A stretch of 64,000 bases of DNA from Gymnogyps californianus (lineage: Eukaryota > Chordata > Aves > Accipitriformes > Cathartidae). The DNA is taken from NCBI RefSeq assembly GCF_018139145.2, contig NC_059476.1:4215501-4279500 (forward strand), in the 5' to 3' direction. Shown here piece by piece: positions 12,701 through 26,420 of this stretch. Both the position numbers and the translations under genes were made by a program. Below the pieces are notes generated by a model. That model made no database searches. It saw only the letters and a program-made list of their open reading frames with translations, and was not told where the DNA came from. Within the stretch, counting starts at the first letter, position 1. Each line of letters opens with the position of its first letter.

Positions 12701-13949
12701 CAAGTTGTGGTATTTTGACTTAGTTAAAATATTTATCTAAGAAATCTAATGGGGAAGTGTAAAAATGTAAGTTTATGAATGTTCCAAAGAATAGGAAGAA
12801 AAGACAAAAGGCCTGGGAGAAAATGCCGCAGTATTTTCATTCTTTTAATGATATCTGGTGGTTTTTTTAAGTGCTTGGGGATGAAGGACTTATTGTATTG
12901 GTCTGATTACAAAGTACTCATAGAGCCCAAGTGTAACCATTACAGGCAGTGCTCATTTTCTGACATCCCATATTCTTGAGCTCTGGAAGCGTAATACCAG
13001 CTATTCCCCATCCTATTTATTGCATCCAGCTTTTTAAGTAATGGGCCAAGTAATGATTGCAGATGCTATAATCAACATTTTTTTGTTAATGATTTAGAGC
13101 TCTGTTTCCAAAATAATTAGTTCTGCAGAGCTCCATGGTAGAATGCAAGAGGAATGCTCTCCTGACTTTTTATAGTCACAAGTTAATTGAAAGTACAGAG
13201 TCCGGAGGGTGCAAGGCAGTCCAGGGGCGAGCCCGGCAGCCTCAGCCCCGGGATTATTGTAGCCTGATGGGTGTGAAATGAGCTTAAATGTCGGCTGTGG
13301 ACCTGCACTGCAACACACCTGGATGCTTGGAAGAACCTGCTTGGTTCCCACTGGCAGCATCAGTGGGTTGTAGCGGCTGCCTGTTAAAGTTGGGCTGTGC
13401 CCTTCAATCACGTTCCTTGCAATTTTCTGTAGGTTCCTTGCAGCTTTTCTATAGGTTTACAGAAGACCTGTTCCATGGACCCATGCATAACTGAGCTCTT
13501 GGGGACGGGGACCACAGGGAAAGCATCCTGGTTTCTTACAGCAGCAAATGCAGAGACGCTGCTTGACAAACCCAAGCCCCTGGCCCATCCGTACTGAGGG
13601 GCAGATGAATCCTGAGAGCTTTTAAAAAATCACTTGGAAGAATCAGCTCTTGCTATAGAAAAAGTAGATGTGCTCTGTGTCCTCCCCGCATGACCAGGGC
13701 GGTGGTTGGGTGCAAAGCGGACGGGTTTTGTTGCTGCCGTGGCTCCTGGCCACGCCGGGCAGGACTGGTGAGGTCCCTCGCTCTGTTTTCCCTTTTGTCT
13801 GTTTGGATTTTGAGCTCATGAGCAGAAAGGTCTTGATTCACACTTGGCACAACATGGCTCTGATCTCAGCGGCAGATGCCAGATGCTGCCGGAATACAAA
13901 GAAATAATGAAAGTAACCCGAAATGTGTGAGTCAGCAGTAGGTGTGATG
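6726..13949. other. non-coding
   Basis: No coding exon is recognised. The longest frame is 8132-8809 (+, 225 codons, ATG start); it has no family resemblance and is treated as chance. T- and A-runs occur near 7790, 11485 and 11535. Nothing else stands out. Confidence 0.4.
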
Positions 13950-14110
13950 GGGGTGCCTCCTCTGCTTTGTCTGTCTTTCTCTGGCTTTTCTTGTTCCATC
14001 CACTCTGCCTTCAGCTTTAATCTCAGCTTCTCATTCCTCCTCCTATTTTCTTCCTCCGGCTTCATTCCCTTTTGTCTTTCTTTTCTGCCTTTTGCCATCT
14101 ACTTACTGCC
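13950..14110. repeat. pyrimidine-rich low-complexity tract
   Basis: About 160 bases on the + strand are strongly biased to C and T (CTTTCT, TCCTCC and TTTTCT words), giving an apparent serine/phenylalanine-rich frame on one strand and a lysine/glutamate-rich one on the other. This is simple-sequence composition, not a gene. Confidence 0.6.
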
Positions 14111-17100
14111 CACTCGTGTGATGTGACCACGTAGCGGGGGAGTGATGTTGCCCACAACGCTTAGGAGAACTTGACTTTTCTGGTAACTAGAAATCTATTT
14201 CCATTCCGCTTCAATTCCCTGGCACCGCCGATACCATTAGCGCTGTCTCCGCAGCGGACATTTCATTTATGGAAATTCAGAGTGTTTCTTCCTTCCTTCT
14301 CTAAACACAACGCTGTGTGCCAGTGTCATTGCAGAAGTGCTAACTGCAGTCAGTACCTCTTTGAAAAACACTGAATTGCTTTAGTTCTTCATTGAGAATT
14401 GCTAATTTTATTTCCTCCTAACACTACGTACAGTTTCTATAGTTCTGGAGGTCACTGGAGCTTTGTAAGTGCAGCCAAAAGTGTTTTAAATAGGCATAGT
14501 GATGCCATCAATCTCCCGTGCCATTATTATATCTAGAAAGTTGGATTTGATATCCGTTTTCATATTTAAAGTGAAATTACTGGCAAGCCGCCATATCCTG
14601 TAAGGCACAGAGAGTGGTAACTTGTTCATAAAGGTTTATATGAGTGTAATGGTATTACCTATTGGTTTGGGATATTTATCAACAAATCAAGAACTGCTGG
14701 CAGCCAAATGGTTTCTGAAGAGGGTCTTTTCTCCTTAACTGGTCTTATTTTATTCTTTTATTTCCAAACCTGTCTGTAGTCTAGCTCTAATAATGATTAG
14801 ATCTTTTTAATTGGAGTCTCGTAAGCTTCAATTACTAGCTTGCCCAGAAATACTTTGCTTTTTGGCTCACATATAAACATGAAAAAAAAAGGGGGGGGGA
14901 GAAAAAACCCAGAAAATAATAGTGGAATGTAAGTCTGCGGCATATTGAATTAATTTCCTGTTCCACTTCTGCATCAGCTAACCAGACAAATAACCAATTT
15001 GTTAAGGGCTCTGCTACTTCCTCCAATCACTTGCTCACAATACACTTTTTACATTTTATTTCCTGGTTTTTCCATTTCAATTCCTTGCATCCCCTGCAGG
15101 TCTCTCTGTTTCGGTGCCAACAGCAACATACCCACTGAGGGAGGGCAGGGTGTGATCCTTCGCCTCCCAGCAACCCCGTCCGCCCTCTGCTACACGGGTT
15201 TTCGGCAAGGTCTCCGACTCGAAGGACACCGAGCTCTTTGATGAGCATCCCTTCGCATTCGCCTTGCCAATTCGCGGGGACCCAAACCGAGGATCCCGCT
15301 GGTGCCGCCTCTTTATTGCTTGGCCTTGCCTTATCGGTGGCGGCAGGAATTACGGCCGTTTCAAGGAGGTTCCCGGTTTATTGAGCTGTTTCTGAGAGCA
15401 CTGAAACAGGCATATCGCCACGGCACGGCGGAGAGGAGGAGGGTGTCAGTGGTCTGTATTGGGCAGCCAGGATTAAGCAATCATAACAAACAGGGCTTTT
15501 ATTATTTTCCTCTCCTGCCGCATGATGGATTCTTTTGGAGACTGGTACAGCACTGGGTAACTCAGTGCGATGTGGCTTTTTGCTCCGTTCAGTGTATTTT
15601 GTGGGTTTATATTTGTATTTAGGAAATTGATTCTGGACACTCTGCCAGGGACGTCTTTTCAGAGAAGTTGAGGCAACAGGGAGAGAAAACCAAACGCCCC
15701 TCTGCATTTCTGGGTAAACTGCCTTAACTGCCAAATGGTTCCTTGCAGATACACAATCCTATAGGAAAATCAGTAAGAAAAATAGAGATGTGTAATTTGA
15801 GACTTCTTGAGTAGAAGTTAAAGAGGGCTTTCAGTGTACTCTGATGGATAGGGGAGGAAGTACATCAATTCAATTGCAGTATTGTGTAGAGCATAATAAA
15901 TATTTTATTACCACAGACTATCATTTAGTTACTGAACAGCACGGGGCAGATTCTGCTCTCGGATGGTGTCCACACATTTGGAACTCCGTGAATATCACGC
16001 GAGTTCGTTTCTGCAGTCGAGGACAGTATTTGGGTCAGATACTGCAAAGTCTGCGCATAAAATATTCAAGACCCACGTAAGAACACTCTTCAGGCTGGCA
16101 CTGTAGCAGTGTGTGTTAGGGCAGCAGTTGTTATTAATCTAATGGTATTTCTGGTTTGACCATAAAAATACTTTGGCCTAAGGCTGGAATTTGATAAATA
16201 AGATGAATTAGACTATTTCAATGCTGGTGATACAGGATTATATGTATTTTGAAATACAGTGCAGCCTTGGCTATCCAAATGAGAGGGGTGGATAGCGAAT
16301 GCTATTTTGTAGGGTGAGCTTAATAGGCACAGTTGGTTAAAGAATCTTTGGTCTTTTAAAAGAATCTTCAAGAATCGTAGGTATTTCTAGGTTTCGGGAG
16401 TTTCTGTGGGTGTTTGCTGTGCAACATGCATACATTTCTGTTGGAAACAAACCTCAAGCAAATTCCAAACAAAAGGTCAGTGAGGACGGAGGGTTGGGAA
16501 CCAACACTGGTGTGGATGGTACAGCATTTGGCTGAAGCAGTTTAATAGCAGATTTGGGGGGGGGGGGGGACGGGGACTTGGCAACTTTTTACCATTTGAG
16601 TTTCTTTTTTGCATTCAGTGTGATGCGAGGAAGCCAGAAAGCCAGTGGGAAACTGGGGAGGGAACATGCGTGAAAACCAGCAGCAGAAATCTCATCATTT
16701 TCTGGTAGTCGTTTGTGAGCTTTCTGACCAGCTACCACAGTAACTTTTGCTTTCTGGTTTTCCTGCTGTCATACAGTAATAGTTTTAAATTTGTCATGCT
16801 GGAGGGAGATGCCAATATCAAACTGAGAATTAAGTAAATGGTTTTGATTGGAATTGAAAAGAAAGTGTTCCCTGCTTTAAGCTAAGTTTCAATTTAACCT
16901 AATTACACAATAATGTAATCGATGTTTAGTTAATCCTGATAGGTAAAAATTCAGCAGTAAGGCAAGAGGCATGTCCTCACCCAGCCACACGGTAAGTGCT
17001 TTGCGGGTTGGCAAGGAGATGTGAAATTCCTTGCTTTGCAGGTTTACATTCGAGTTACTCTTCGTGTCCCTTCATGTGCTTTTCCCTCTGGGACTTTTTT

Positions 17101-20100
17101 GGAGCTGTGTTTAATACAGAACCACTAGGACACCCGTGAGTTATGGGATAATAATTCCGTGTCAGATACTGTGAGAATGAAGCTTATTTTACAAGAATTC
17201 CCTTTGATGGAAGTAGGGCCCCTAATTCAAACTTGACTGCATTTTAAGAGACATATACATGCACACAATAAAATCCAGGGAGAACAATTTGCATAGAAAA
17301 GCCAGGAAACAGCTGGGCTTACAGACAGCTGAGATTTTAGGGGTTGTTTTCTGGTGGAATAGGGGTAGAGTCAAGCAAAAGAATTCTAAATCCAGGCCAT
17401 TTTTGAGAATTTTGCTTAATATTGTGTGTGTTGGAATAATTTTTACAAACACAGCTGTGTGCTGGCTCCTGAGACCAGGTAATTTTACCTAACGTTAATG
17501 TTGAGGTTGTTGTTCTTTGTTATTATCAGCTAACCGTAATGGTAAGAGACACTTACTTGTCTGGGTCATATATGTATGTATTTGCTCTTACTTTAAATTC
17601 TTTCCCATAGATACAATTCAGCACAATCAATGCCAACAAAATTATTTTGAAAGCAGATTAGATTAAAAATCTCATCCCTTGAGAGCTTCCCATTGGCATA
17701 TGAGACGATCCTTAGAGAATTAAGATTTGTGTCAGCGACAGAAATGCTCGCATGAGATTGCTCAGCCTCTTGCTGGCCATTTTTTCTTTAAATATTCGAA
17801 GTCAGGAAGTGCCTGACCAGGCTAAATTCAGTCGGTGTAGTATACTGCTGGAGGTTGATGACTAACACCAGAGCAGGAAAAAAGTATTTGAGAAGCATTT
17901 TTCTGTACAAGCATGTTTGTAAGTGTTTTTATTCCAGATCGTGTTGCTGGTGACTTAGGGCTTTCCTAGAAGGAGGTCAGGGCTGTTCGTGTTGGGAAGG
18001 CATATCTGAGCGTGGGCTGAATCATTTCCAAACCCCAGCTGGCTGGGGTCTGTGTTGGGAGTATCTCAGGTTTGGTTTTGTTGGTTTTATGTAGAAGTGT
18101 GATACCATTCGGTGATAATTTAAGCCCGATCCTTGCCCTCGTGGAGCCAGGAGGATGCTTTCCAGTAATGTGTTTTGAGTTGGGGGACAAGAGGATGGTA
18201 CGGGCAGCCCCGGATCAGAGTGATGGGACTTGCGCCCTGTGCTGCTCCCCAAAACCGCGGTGCAGTGGAGGCAGAACAACCTCATCCCATCTTTCTTCCC
18301 CCATCTCCTGGACACCTTGAAACGTCAACCCCATCATTTAGAGGCATGACTGTGGGTGTACGTGCGCACACACGCACGCGCCTTGACGAAACTGTCGTAA
18401 AGCTAACGGGTTCAGCTCATGGCACTGAGAAATGAGTCCTTTCTTCGCTGGATTTTGGTTGAACTCACTGGTGTTCGTCCCGTGCACCGCTGGACGCCCT
18501 GGCTGCTGTGAGCAGCCTCTCTGCAGTGATGGAGCCGGTTCTGGTCATGCACAGCGGGTGTCTGCGGGACTTGGACCTCTAAGTCTTCGAGGCAAGATCC
18601 TACCTTGTCTTTTCTATGTTGCGTGAAAGCAGGTTGATGCAGATTTGTGCCTAATAAATGTAAAGTCTCAGCCTCTCCCTGTGACCAATCCATTTTTTTA
18701 TAGTCAAGGGTAAGTCTCAAGACTGGAAAACCGTTCGGCTGCCAGAACACAGTGGTTCCAGACGGTTTAGGATGATAGTTTTGTAAAGGTATATTAGGGT
18801 CATTTGGTATCCTTGCCACTTCATGTATCTATCGTAGCAAATAATTTAATGGAAAATAAGCAAGGCTGTGACTTTGGAAATAAAGTTTGGGAGCCTCCCA
18901 TTGTTACTGCTTTTGTTGGTTTTATTTAAAACAGGAGTCACTCTTTTTATAGATTTATTGCCCCAGCCTAGCTTAAAAGGGAAGGGGGATGGGACAATCA
19001 ACAGTGATTTATTTCTTTAATGCATTTTAAATAAGTAGACCCCCAAGAACGAAGCAATGGTGCATAATTACATTACACTGGTCACAAAACTTGGGCTGTT
19101 CCTGCTGCAGGCTGATTATTTAACACCTGGTGAGCGTAAGTGAATGCACTGCTAGGGTTGGAAGCTGTGACTTACTCTGGTTTTTACAAGCTCTATTCTC
19201 TGGTAGCAATTTCTCTCTCAATTTCTGAAAGCTAACAAACGTTAGCCATGTTTTTGCCACGTCTGGTGAAGCAGATTATCATAATGTTATCTTCCAGTTA
19301 AGGTGCTGTGTAGAGAGGTTTCGCCGAGCGTTGTATGAAGGTTGGCTCCTGTTATCCTGCCTCCATCTCCCAACGTGAATGTGGGGAGCGGGAGGCTGGA
19401 AGAGGAGGGACCGAGGGGTTTCCCTGGCTCACCCTGCCAGTAAAGAGGTGCCGGGGTTCAGAGACCTTTCCCCCGTCACTCATGGCCTGCTCTGTTTGCA
19501 GGGCTGCAAGTCCTGGAGCTCTGCACCAGGGGTTCCTATAGCTCTGCTCCCACATCTATATGCTGCCTCTCCTCTGTCCTTGTCCTCCCTCTGCTATACC
19601 CTACGTGCACTTCCTTCGGAGGAAAGGCTGCGTGGAGAGGCATGGAGCTCCTTTCCAGATTGCAGTCTCCTAAATTAAAGCAAGCGAAATCGATTTGAAT
19701 ATTACATTTGCCTACAAGGACCTCCTGCTAATTTCTATGTTTTTTACAATTGCGTTTTCCTGTTTTTGTTTAGTTTTTTTCATCTTTATCACTTCCCTGC
19801 TGCTGACTAAAGGAGCTACACAACAGGGGAAAGTGTGACTAACTCACTGCCTGCACAGGGGAAAGAGTGAGACTGCTTCTTCACATGCTGGTGATAAATG
19901 CACAGAGTAAACAGAATGGAAAAGTGGAGAAAACCAGCTTTTTTTCCTACAATCTCTTTTTTTTTTTCTAGCAATGTTAGTCATTTCTTCCAGCAAGTAT
20001 AGGTTAAACCAACTTCCATCATAAGATTTCTCACAGAAGAAGCAGTATCAGCTTAGAATTTGTACTTCCTTCTGAAATTGTTTTTAACATCTCTCGTTGT

Positions 20101-23100
20101 AAGTTGTAAGAGAGACTGAAAAATATTTTTCCTCTTTTTTTAAGTGTCTCCTTTGGTTTGACAGCAAGTCATATAGATGCAATTTTTCTCTTTCTCCCAC
20201 GTGTTCAGGTCCTGTGTCAGCTTGGCAGGTATTTCCTATGTCAGTTGGGAGGGAAAACATTTAATCAATTGGAAAAGGGCAGGGGGATTCACCCAGGCGT
20301 AGGTCCCGAAACTGGTTTTAACTTTGGTTGAAATGGAGTAGATTCCAGATGACAGCATCCCTTTAATTAAGCAATATGATGCCGTTCATTTAAAGCCCTC
20401 TGAAATCAATGGGAAGATGCCATGGACTGCAAAGGGCTCTGGAGCAGGTCCAGTCTCCTTTTGTGGTATAGAAATGATGCTTCAACAATTTAAGAGCCTG
20501 GGGGGGCTGACTCAGAAGCACGAGGAGTGACCTGCTGACGTATCAGGTCAGCGGCAGGGAAGAAATACAGTTTTGAGCTCAGCCCTCGCTGACTCAGGTG
20601 CTAATGAACGGCCGCGTTTTCCCTTCACAAAGTGTTACGGCAGAGCTGCTTTCATATTTTTCCTCCGAGTATCCCGGCGTGGCTTTGGAAAGGCAAGGGA
20701 AATCTATTTTGCGTGTAAACACAGTATTGCGATGTTTGTTTAATGTCTTTGTTTACTTTGAAAGTTAGTCCCATACTAATGAATTTATAAAACCTACATT
20801 ATCCATAAAACTGTCACTGGTGCAAAATTTAGTAATAACTCAGGTAATGTATTTAAACCACTAGTGAGTTTGCTCTATCCTTGAGTTGATAAATTGTATA
20901 GCTTCATTTGGTAGGAATCAGCAATTTTATGTGGCAATTAATTTTAACAGCAATAGGGAGCCAAAGGACTAAATTTTTACCCTTGGTTTTCTGCACATGT
21001 ATGGGAATATCCTAATGTTTAACATTCAGGTTGCAGACCTGGGAAGCAGTTTGTGCGGGGAGGGAATGTCGCTTTGCAGGTGTCACGGCCGCGCTGCTCC
21101 AGCTCACAATCCAACCTGCCAGTTAAACCATTTGGGGGGTTTCTCATCTTTTAAAATATATATCAGAAAGAGGGCAGATGAGAAAAAACATCTGTCCCCA
21201 GGATCTGTCTCGCTTTACCCGCTCTCTTCTGCATGAACTTGCTGGTTGCCTTTTATTGTGTAAGTCACCACCATCAGGGATGATGCCAAAATCATGAACT
21301 TGGAGCCAGAGACGAGGAGATACAGTGTTTCTGAAGTGATTCCAGTTGTTTATTTTCCCTTTTCTGGTCTCTGATACCCAGCCTAGAAAGGTGCCATTTG
21401 TACAGTTGGCTGCAAGGCTATAATTGTGTAGGATCTGATCTGGGAACCAAAAATGCCTTAATTCTAATCTGAGCTCCTGCTACCAGATTTACATAGTGGT
21501 AGCAGGTCATTTTACTTCATAATTTATGTCTGTAACACTGACTGCATCCTCAGCAGTGTACAAAAAGCAGCATAGTTCCCCTAAAGCTAAAATTTGTCTT
21601 GTAGCAATAAAAAATACCAAGGGAGGTAATTTGAAGGGGATTTATTTATGATGCTGTTAGGTAACATCCACATTTTGGTTTTTGCTGTTTGTGAAACCGA
21701 CTGAAGGAGCTGGGCTGCAGGGTGGGTTTGGGCATTGCCGGCCAAAACCCCACGGACATCATTGAACCCGTGGGGTAAATGAGGGTTTGGTTTTGAGGCA
21801 TCCTCCTCGCCATTGCTGCAGCAGCACAAAGGTCTGTAAGGTAAGCCCAGGACCACAAAGGATGAGCGGGGATGGTGCACGTAGCTCCTGAGCCTTGTAT
21901 TTCAGGTGTTGGTCTCCCATCTAGGACCTTGGAACCATTGGTGGCTCCGTGAGCGCCGCCGGCTCGTGTCCGTAGGTGGGTCTGCATTTCGAACATCATT
22001 TGTGTTACGACTGTGTCAGTTCCCAAAGTGGGGTGATGGCCCCAAAATGAGGTTTGGGGAAGATATGAACGAGGTCGTAAGCCTGACAGAAATTTCATTT
22101 TGTCCGATATTTGTTCTGCTGTTTGGGGTTGCATGGAGTTACTGGTCTGTAAAATGAGGTCGCAGCCGGAAAAGAAAGTTTGGGAGCTGCTGCTTTAGAG
22201 CTTGGGTTGAAATTAATTATTTGTATACCTTGGAGGGTTGCATTGGTTTTTAAACAAGACAGCTGGGTTAGAAAAACAGTCCGAATTCATTGTGAAACAT
22301 GTTGTGTGATGGCCAGCTTTCAAACCTTGCACTCCCTTGGTGTGCTACCAACCAGAAATTTCAAATTGGCTGCTTAAAATTGGCCGTGTAGTCACCCAGA
22401 TATTTCATCATGTTATTTCAAAAATCCCAGTGGCTCCAGATGCGCCAGGGCTGTGGAGGATTTCATTGTAGCCACAGTTGGAAAAGTTGGTCTGGTGTAG
22501 CTGTGTAGCTTGCATTATACCCACAGATATTTAGGCAGCAGAAATGCAGATGCGGAAAGGAGGGCTGGCCTGGCTAAAACCAGCTTGAGAAGAAAAAACC
22601 TAGCCAACATAGAATTGGATGTGAAAAATGCAATACCAAAGGTGGCAGCTTTGTGGCTTCAAAGGAAAATACTCTCTTAATTTTTCTAAGGTTAAAATGG
22701 CTATAATACCCTTTAAAAAGCAGAGTACTCCTCAAACACCACTTCAAAATGCCAGCAATTCTCAATTTGCAAGAAGAAAAATCTACGGCAGAATTACTAT
22801 GTTTTCATGCACAAAACCTGTGGGCTGTCTGGAAAACAAAAACCTGATAAAACAGCAGAGGCAGGTGCTTGCGTGTGCTTTTCAAGGGGAATTTCTCTAT
22901 AGGGCCTCCTTTCCTGATAGCTCCCTCACCACCCGTTGTCTTTTCTTTCTACCAGTAACCTCTCTGATCTCTCTACCATCCTCTTTGCTCTTCTGATTCG
23001 GTATTGCACAGAGGATGATTTTTGAGGTGAATGTTTATATGCAGCCCATGTTCATAAGAATGAGTCATTTATGTATTCTTTTGAGTAGTGAAGTGCTGAC

Positions 23101-25861
23101 TCTGGACATTTATGTGTTTTTCTACTTGTTGCTTCCTTCTTAAAAAGTCCCCCAAAAATATTTAAAGGTGTTCTGCTTAGGCTTGAATTGCTAATTAATT
23201 TCCAAATTGCTGTGCTTTGAGGATATTTGGTCGGAGGAGCAGGCGCAGCCCTCCCTCGCCATCCGTGCCCGAGGGATGCCACGCGGGCAGCTGCCAGTTG
23301 CTAGTGCTCCTCCAGTTGCAAACTTAGCACTTGGTGGAGAAATTTCTCTTCACCTCGTTATTATGGTTTGACTTGTGACTTTATTATTGCATGTTCTGAG
23401 TTCCAAGGAGGGAGGAAAAAAAGCAGGAAAGGAAAGTGGGGTTTCGGTACGCTTCCTGCGTCTTGGGGAGCTATGCTGTGTGTTAGCTGCTGATAAGGAG
23501 GTCTTTAAACCCACAGGTTTTTAAACCCAGCACATGGTTAAGCACCAGGGAAAATAGATGCCTTTTCTGTCTCTAAAGCAGCCATTCCCTGGCAAAGTCT
23601 GTGCTGTTTTGGAACAGTCCATGCCAACACTCTTTGACTCTAGGGAAGAGATACCCCCCAGCTCGGGGCTGACGTGTATTCAGAGCAGCTCCTGGACCAC
23701 CAGACTCCTGCCCCCATGCAGAGGAGAGACGTGAAGAAGTGCTGAGGACTCGCAAGCAGCAGACGCTGCTTTCCAGCACAGCTGTTGGCTTCCACGTTCC
23801 CGCAGCCATCGCTCCAGAGAGCCAAGCAGGGCAGGACACTGTCGTGCTGATACGTATTAGATGGCTGAAATGAAATGCAGGCTGCATCAGAAAATTTGGA
23901 TGGGCTCCTTCAGCTGTTTTTCTCCGTTGGCCTTGCTGGGAATGGTGGAGCAATGCAAGTTGTTGTTCGTCATGTTAGATGTAGTGGAGGTGTGGATTCC
24001 TGGACAGGTCCCAGGCAGCTGCAGAGATACGGATTTACTTGTCCTATTAGGCTGTATATCTCTGTGTGTGTATGCAATGCTGCTGGCCAAACTTTGATTA
24101 AAACCACTTCATCCCTCGCTCTCTTTAGTCTACAAAGCATGTTTTGATTAGGAAAGACTTATGACTGTCCTGTGCTTTGTCAGATGCACCTTCCTGGTGT
24201 CCAGGAAGGAAAGCATTCATAGCTCGGTCCCCACTCAGGGAATGAGCTGTGGGTATATCTGATGCTGTATGCAGAGCCAGGATCGACACTTGCAGGTACG
24301 AGGCACTCCTGAAGCCCTGCGATATGGCCTTGCCAGAAGTAAACCCCTTCAGCGGCTGCCGTAGCTGGCCATGATGGTGATGGCTGGCTGCTCCAGAGAC
24401 GACTTATCCCATCACAGGCTCCATCCAGCCTGCAAGGCACGATGGCACGCGTGGTGGCCATCTCTGTACTTGGTTGGTTCTCTGTGTTTTGAAAAGCTGA
24501 AGCTTCCTTATTGCTCCCTTCTCCTCTCCCTCTCTCTCCCCTTCATCCCTCAGTTTCACAGCCTGCTCATATGAGCCATGCATTTTTAAGGAACTGAAGG
24601 GATCGTCCATCTCCCAGGCTCCTTGGGTGGCACCGTGAGAAGACCGTGGGTGCAGGTGTTTATGTTCAGAAGTCACAGAGCTCCTGCATGCTTGCAGTAG
24701 GTCCACGTTCATGACGATATTTTATAAAACCCAGCTGTGAGACCATTCTTCCCTGCTAGCACTTAAGATGGTGTCTACGAGTGTTGGCAGACACGGCACC
24801 GACTCTGCTGCAGGCTGCCCCAAAGCGGTGATTGTATTTGCCTGCTTCCTAGCAACTTTGTGTGCTGGTTCAATTACAAAGGACTCGGAAAAATGCACTC
24901 CATCTGGTTTTCCAACCCCAGATGCGACCACCCCAAAGAGTGATCTAATTCTTCTGTATTTAGACTTGAAAACTTCTCACCAGTTGGTGGTGCGGGAAAT
25001 CAAATAAGAGTCCTTAGAAGCAATAAGATCCACATGCTGGCCTAATTGCACATGGAGCTAGACTGCTGCTCCTACTCTAGTGTATTTGCAATGCTGCTGT
25101 CAAAGGCATATTGTTAGGCTAGGGGAAAACCCACAAATCTTAATTTGAGTAATAATTTAATGTGGTCCAATAATTAGCTATTCACGATAGGGGCCCCTTC
25201 GCGTCTGGTGTGGCGTGTTGCGTGGTGTGAGGAGAAGGCAGGCAGGCAGGACTTGCGGGCGGCCTTGGTCTGTAGGCCAAGGTTTGTGGAAAGGGATAGT
25301 ATCTCGACCTGCTTTGCAGTACGGTTGTTTTAGTCTACATTAGATCGTCTGAGAGTATTGTTCTTGTTTTCATGTGGGTTTTTTTTCAAATTAAGAAAAA
25401 AAAGCTGCTGCTTTCCACCCTGCAGACTGAATCAGGAGGGCAGGGTGCGTTGTGGGGAAGGAGAGGCAGAGCCCAAACTGGGGAGTTACTGAGCAATAGG
25501 AAAATGTCACACAACCTCGACGGAAAGCTGGAGTGTAAAATTTCCTCCCTCCTCTCTTCTGCAGAAGGCGCCATCCTGTAATTTCTTGGTTGTGAACTTT
25601 TTGTCGACATAGGGCTTGGGATCAGAGCCTTATAATTTTAAGCTTGTCCATAGGCATCGGTGGGCTCGTCCTGCCTGGCCAACGCTGCGCTTTCCTACGC
25701 GTAGAGAGCCAGCTGGGGAGCCAGCGAGGGAAAGTTTGAAACCGGTTTCCTACGCGCTTAAAACTTCAGACTGAGTTTTTAACGAGGGGGTGCCAGCCTT
25801 AAATATTCCCTCTGTTTATTCAAGCAAGCCCTGATTCACACTGGTGGTTGTTTTCTGTCAG
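14111..25861. other. non-coding with short homopolymer runs
   Basis: No gene is recognised. Low-complexity points are an A-run followed by a G-run at 14882-14899 and a 14-nt G-run at 16556-16569. The minus-strand frame at 18412-18819 and other frames above 100 codons in this stretch have no recognisable product. Confidence 0.4.
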
Positions 25862-26015
25862 GGTTTCCTGTGGGAGCCCCCGGCGCCGCTCACAGGAAGC
25901 GTGGCCAGGCCCGCCGCCATCGACCTTCTCGGCCCGGCCCGGCTGGCGAAGCGGTGCTGGGGAGCAGCGCCAGCCTGCTGCCAGAGGGCAGGCGAGCCGC
26001 CGGGCAGCCATGGAG
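25862..26015 (+). other. CpG-rich exon-like block, possible alternative 5' exon of CTBP2
   Basis: The block is preceded by a good acceptor (TTGTTTTCTGTCAG, ending at 25861) and followed by a strong donor (GAG then GTGAGC at 26016). It holds 16 CpG dinucleotides in 154 bp. An ATG at 26010 has G at -3 and G at +4, and the exon would end two codons later. Joined to the CtBP2 exon at 41714 this ATG reads a different frame from CtBP2, so it could only be an upstream ORF. The acceptor suggests an internal exon, while the CpG density suggests a promoter-linked first exon. Transcription is inferred only. Confidence 0.3.
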
Positions 26016-26420
26016 GTGAGCCTGGCTGTCCGCAAAAAAAAAAAAAAAAAAAAAAATATAAAAAGGCACGACCCCTTGGGACCCACGTTTTGTCAACAAA
26101 TCAAGCAGGCGCTATTTTAAGCTGCTATGTACCTAACACTTCCTGTTTTTCAGAAGAAACTTCTTGTTTTTTCGCTTTTATGTTGACGGATTTATTTTAA
26201 CGGCTTGTTCCTGAGGCGGCACGAAGGATTTTTCAGCCCCCCCCCCCCCCGAAGCGTGCGGGGTGGTGGCCCGTGAGGAGGGAGGGAGCCGGTGGGAGGC
26301 TCCCCCGGGGGGAAGGCCGCCCTCGGCCCTCTCCCGAGCACCTCTCAGGGGGTTCCTGGGTGCACCGAGGGGCCTTGAAGGTGGGCAGCCAGTGGGACGG
26401 CTGCCGTGGGGCTTTCGTCG
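26016..26420. other. continuation of CpG-rich zone with poly-A and poly-C runs
   Basis: A 23-nt A-run (26034-26056) is followed about 180 bases later by a 14-nt C-run (26237-26250) and a GC- and CpG-rich stretch to about 26420. Together with the preceding block it looks like a small CpG island, which in vertebrate genomes often marks a promoter. No protein is recognised in it. Confidence 0.4.

Noticed and set aside
18412..18819. 135-codon minus-strand frame
   Set aside because: No recognisable domain, no splice or promoter context, and overlapping + strand frames of similar quality.
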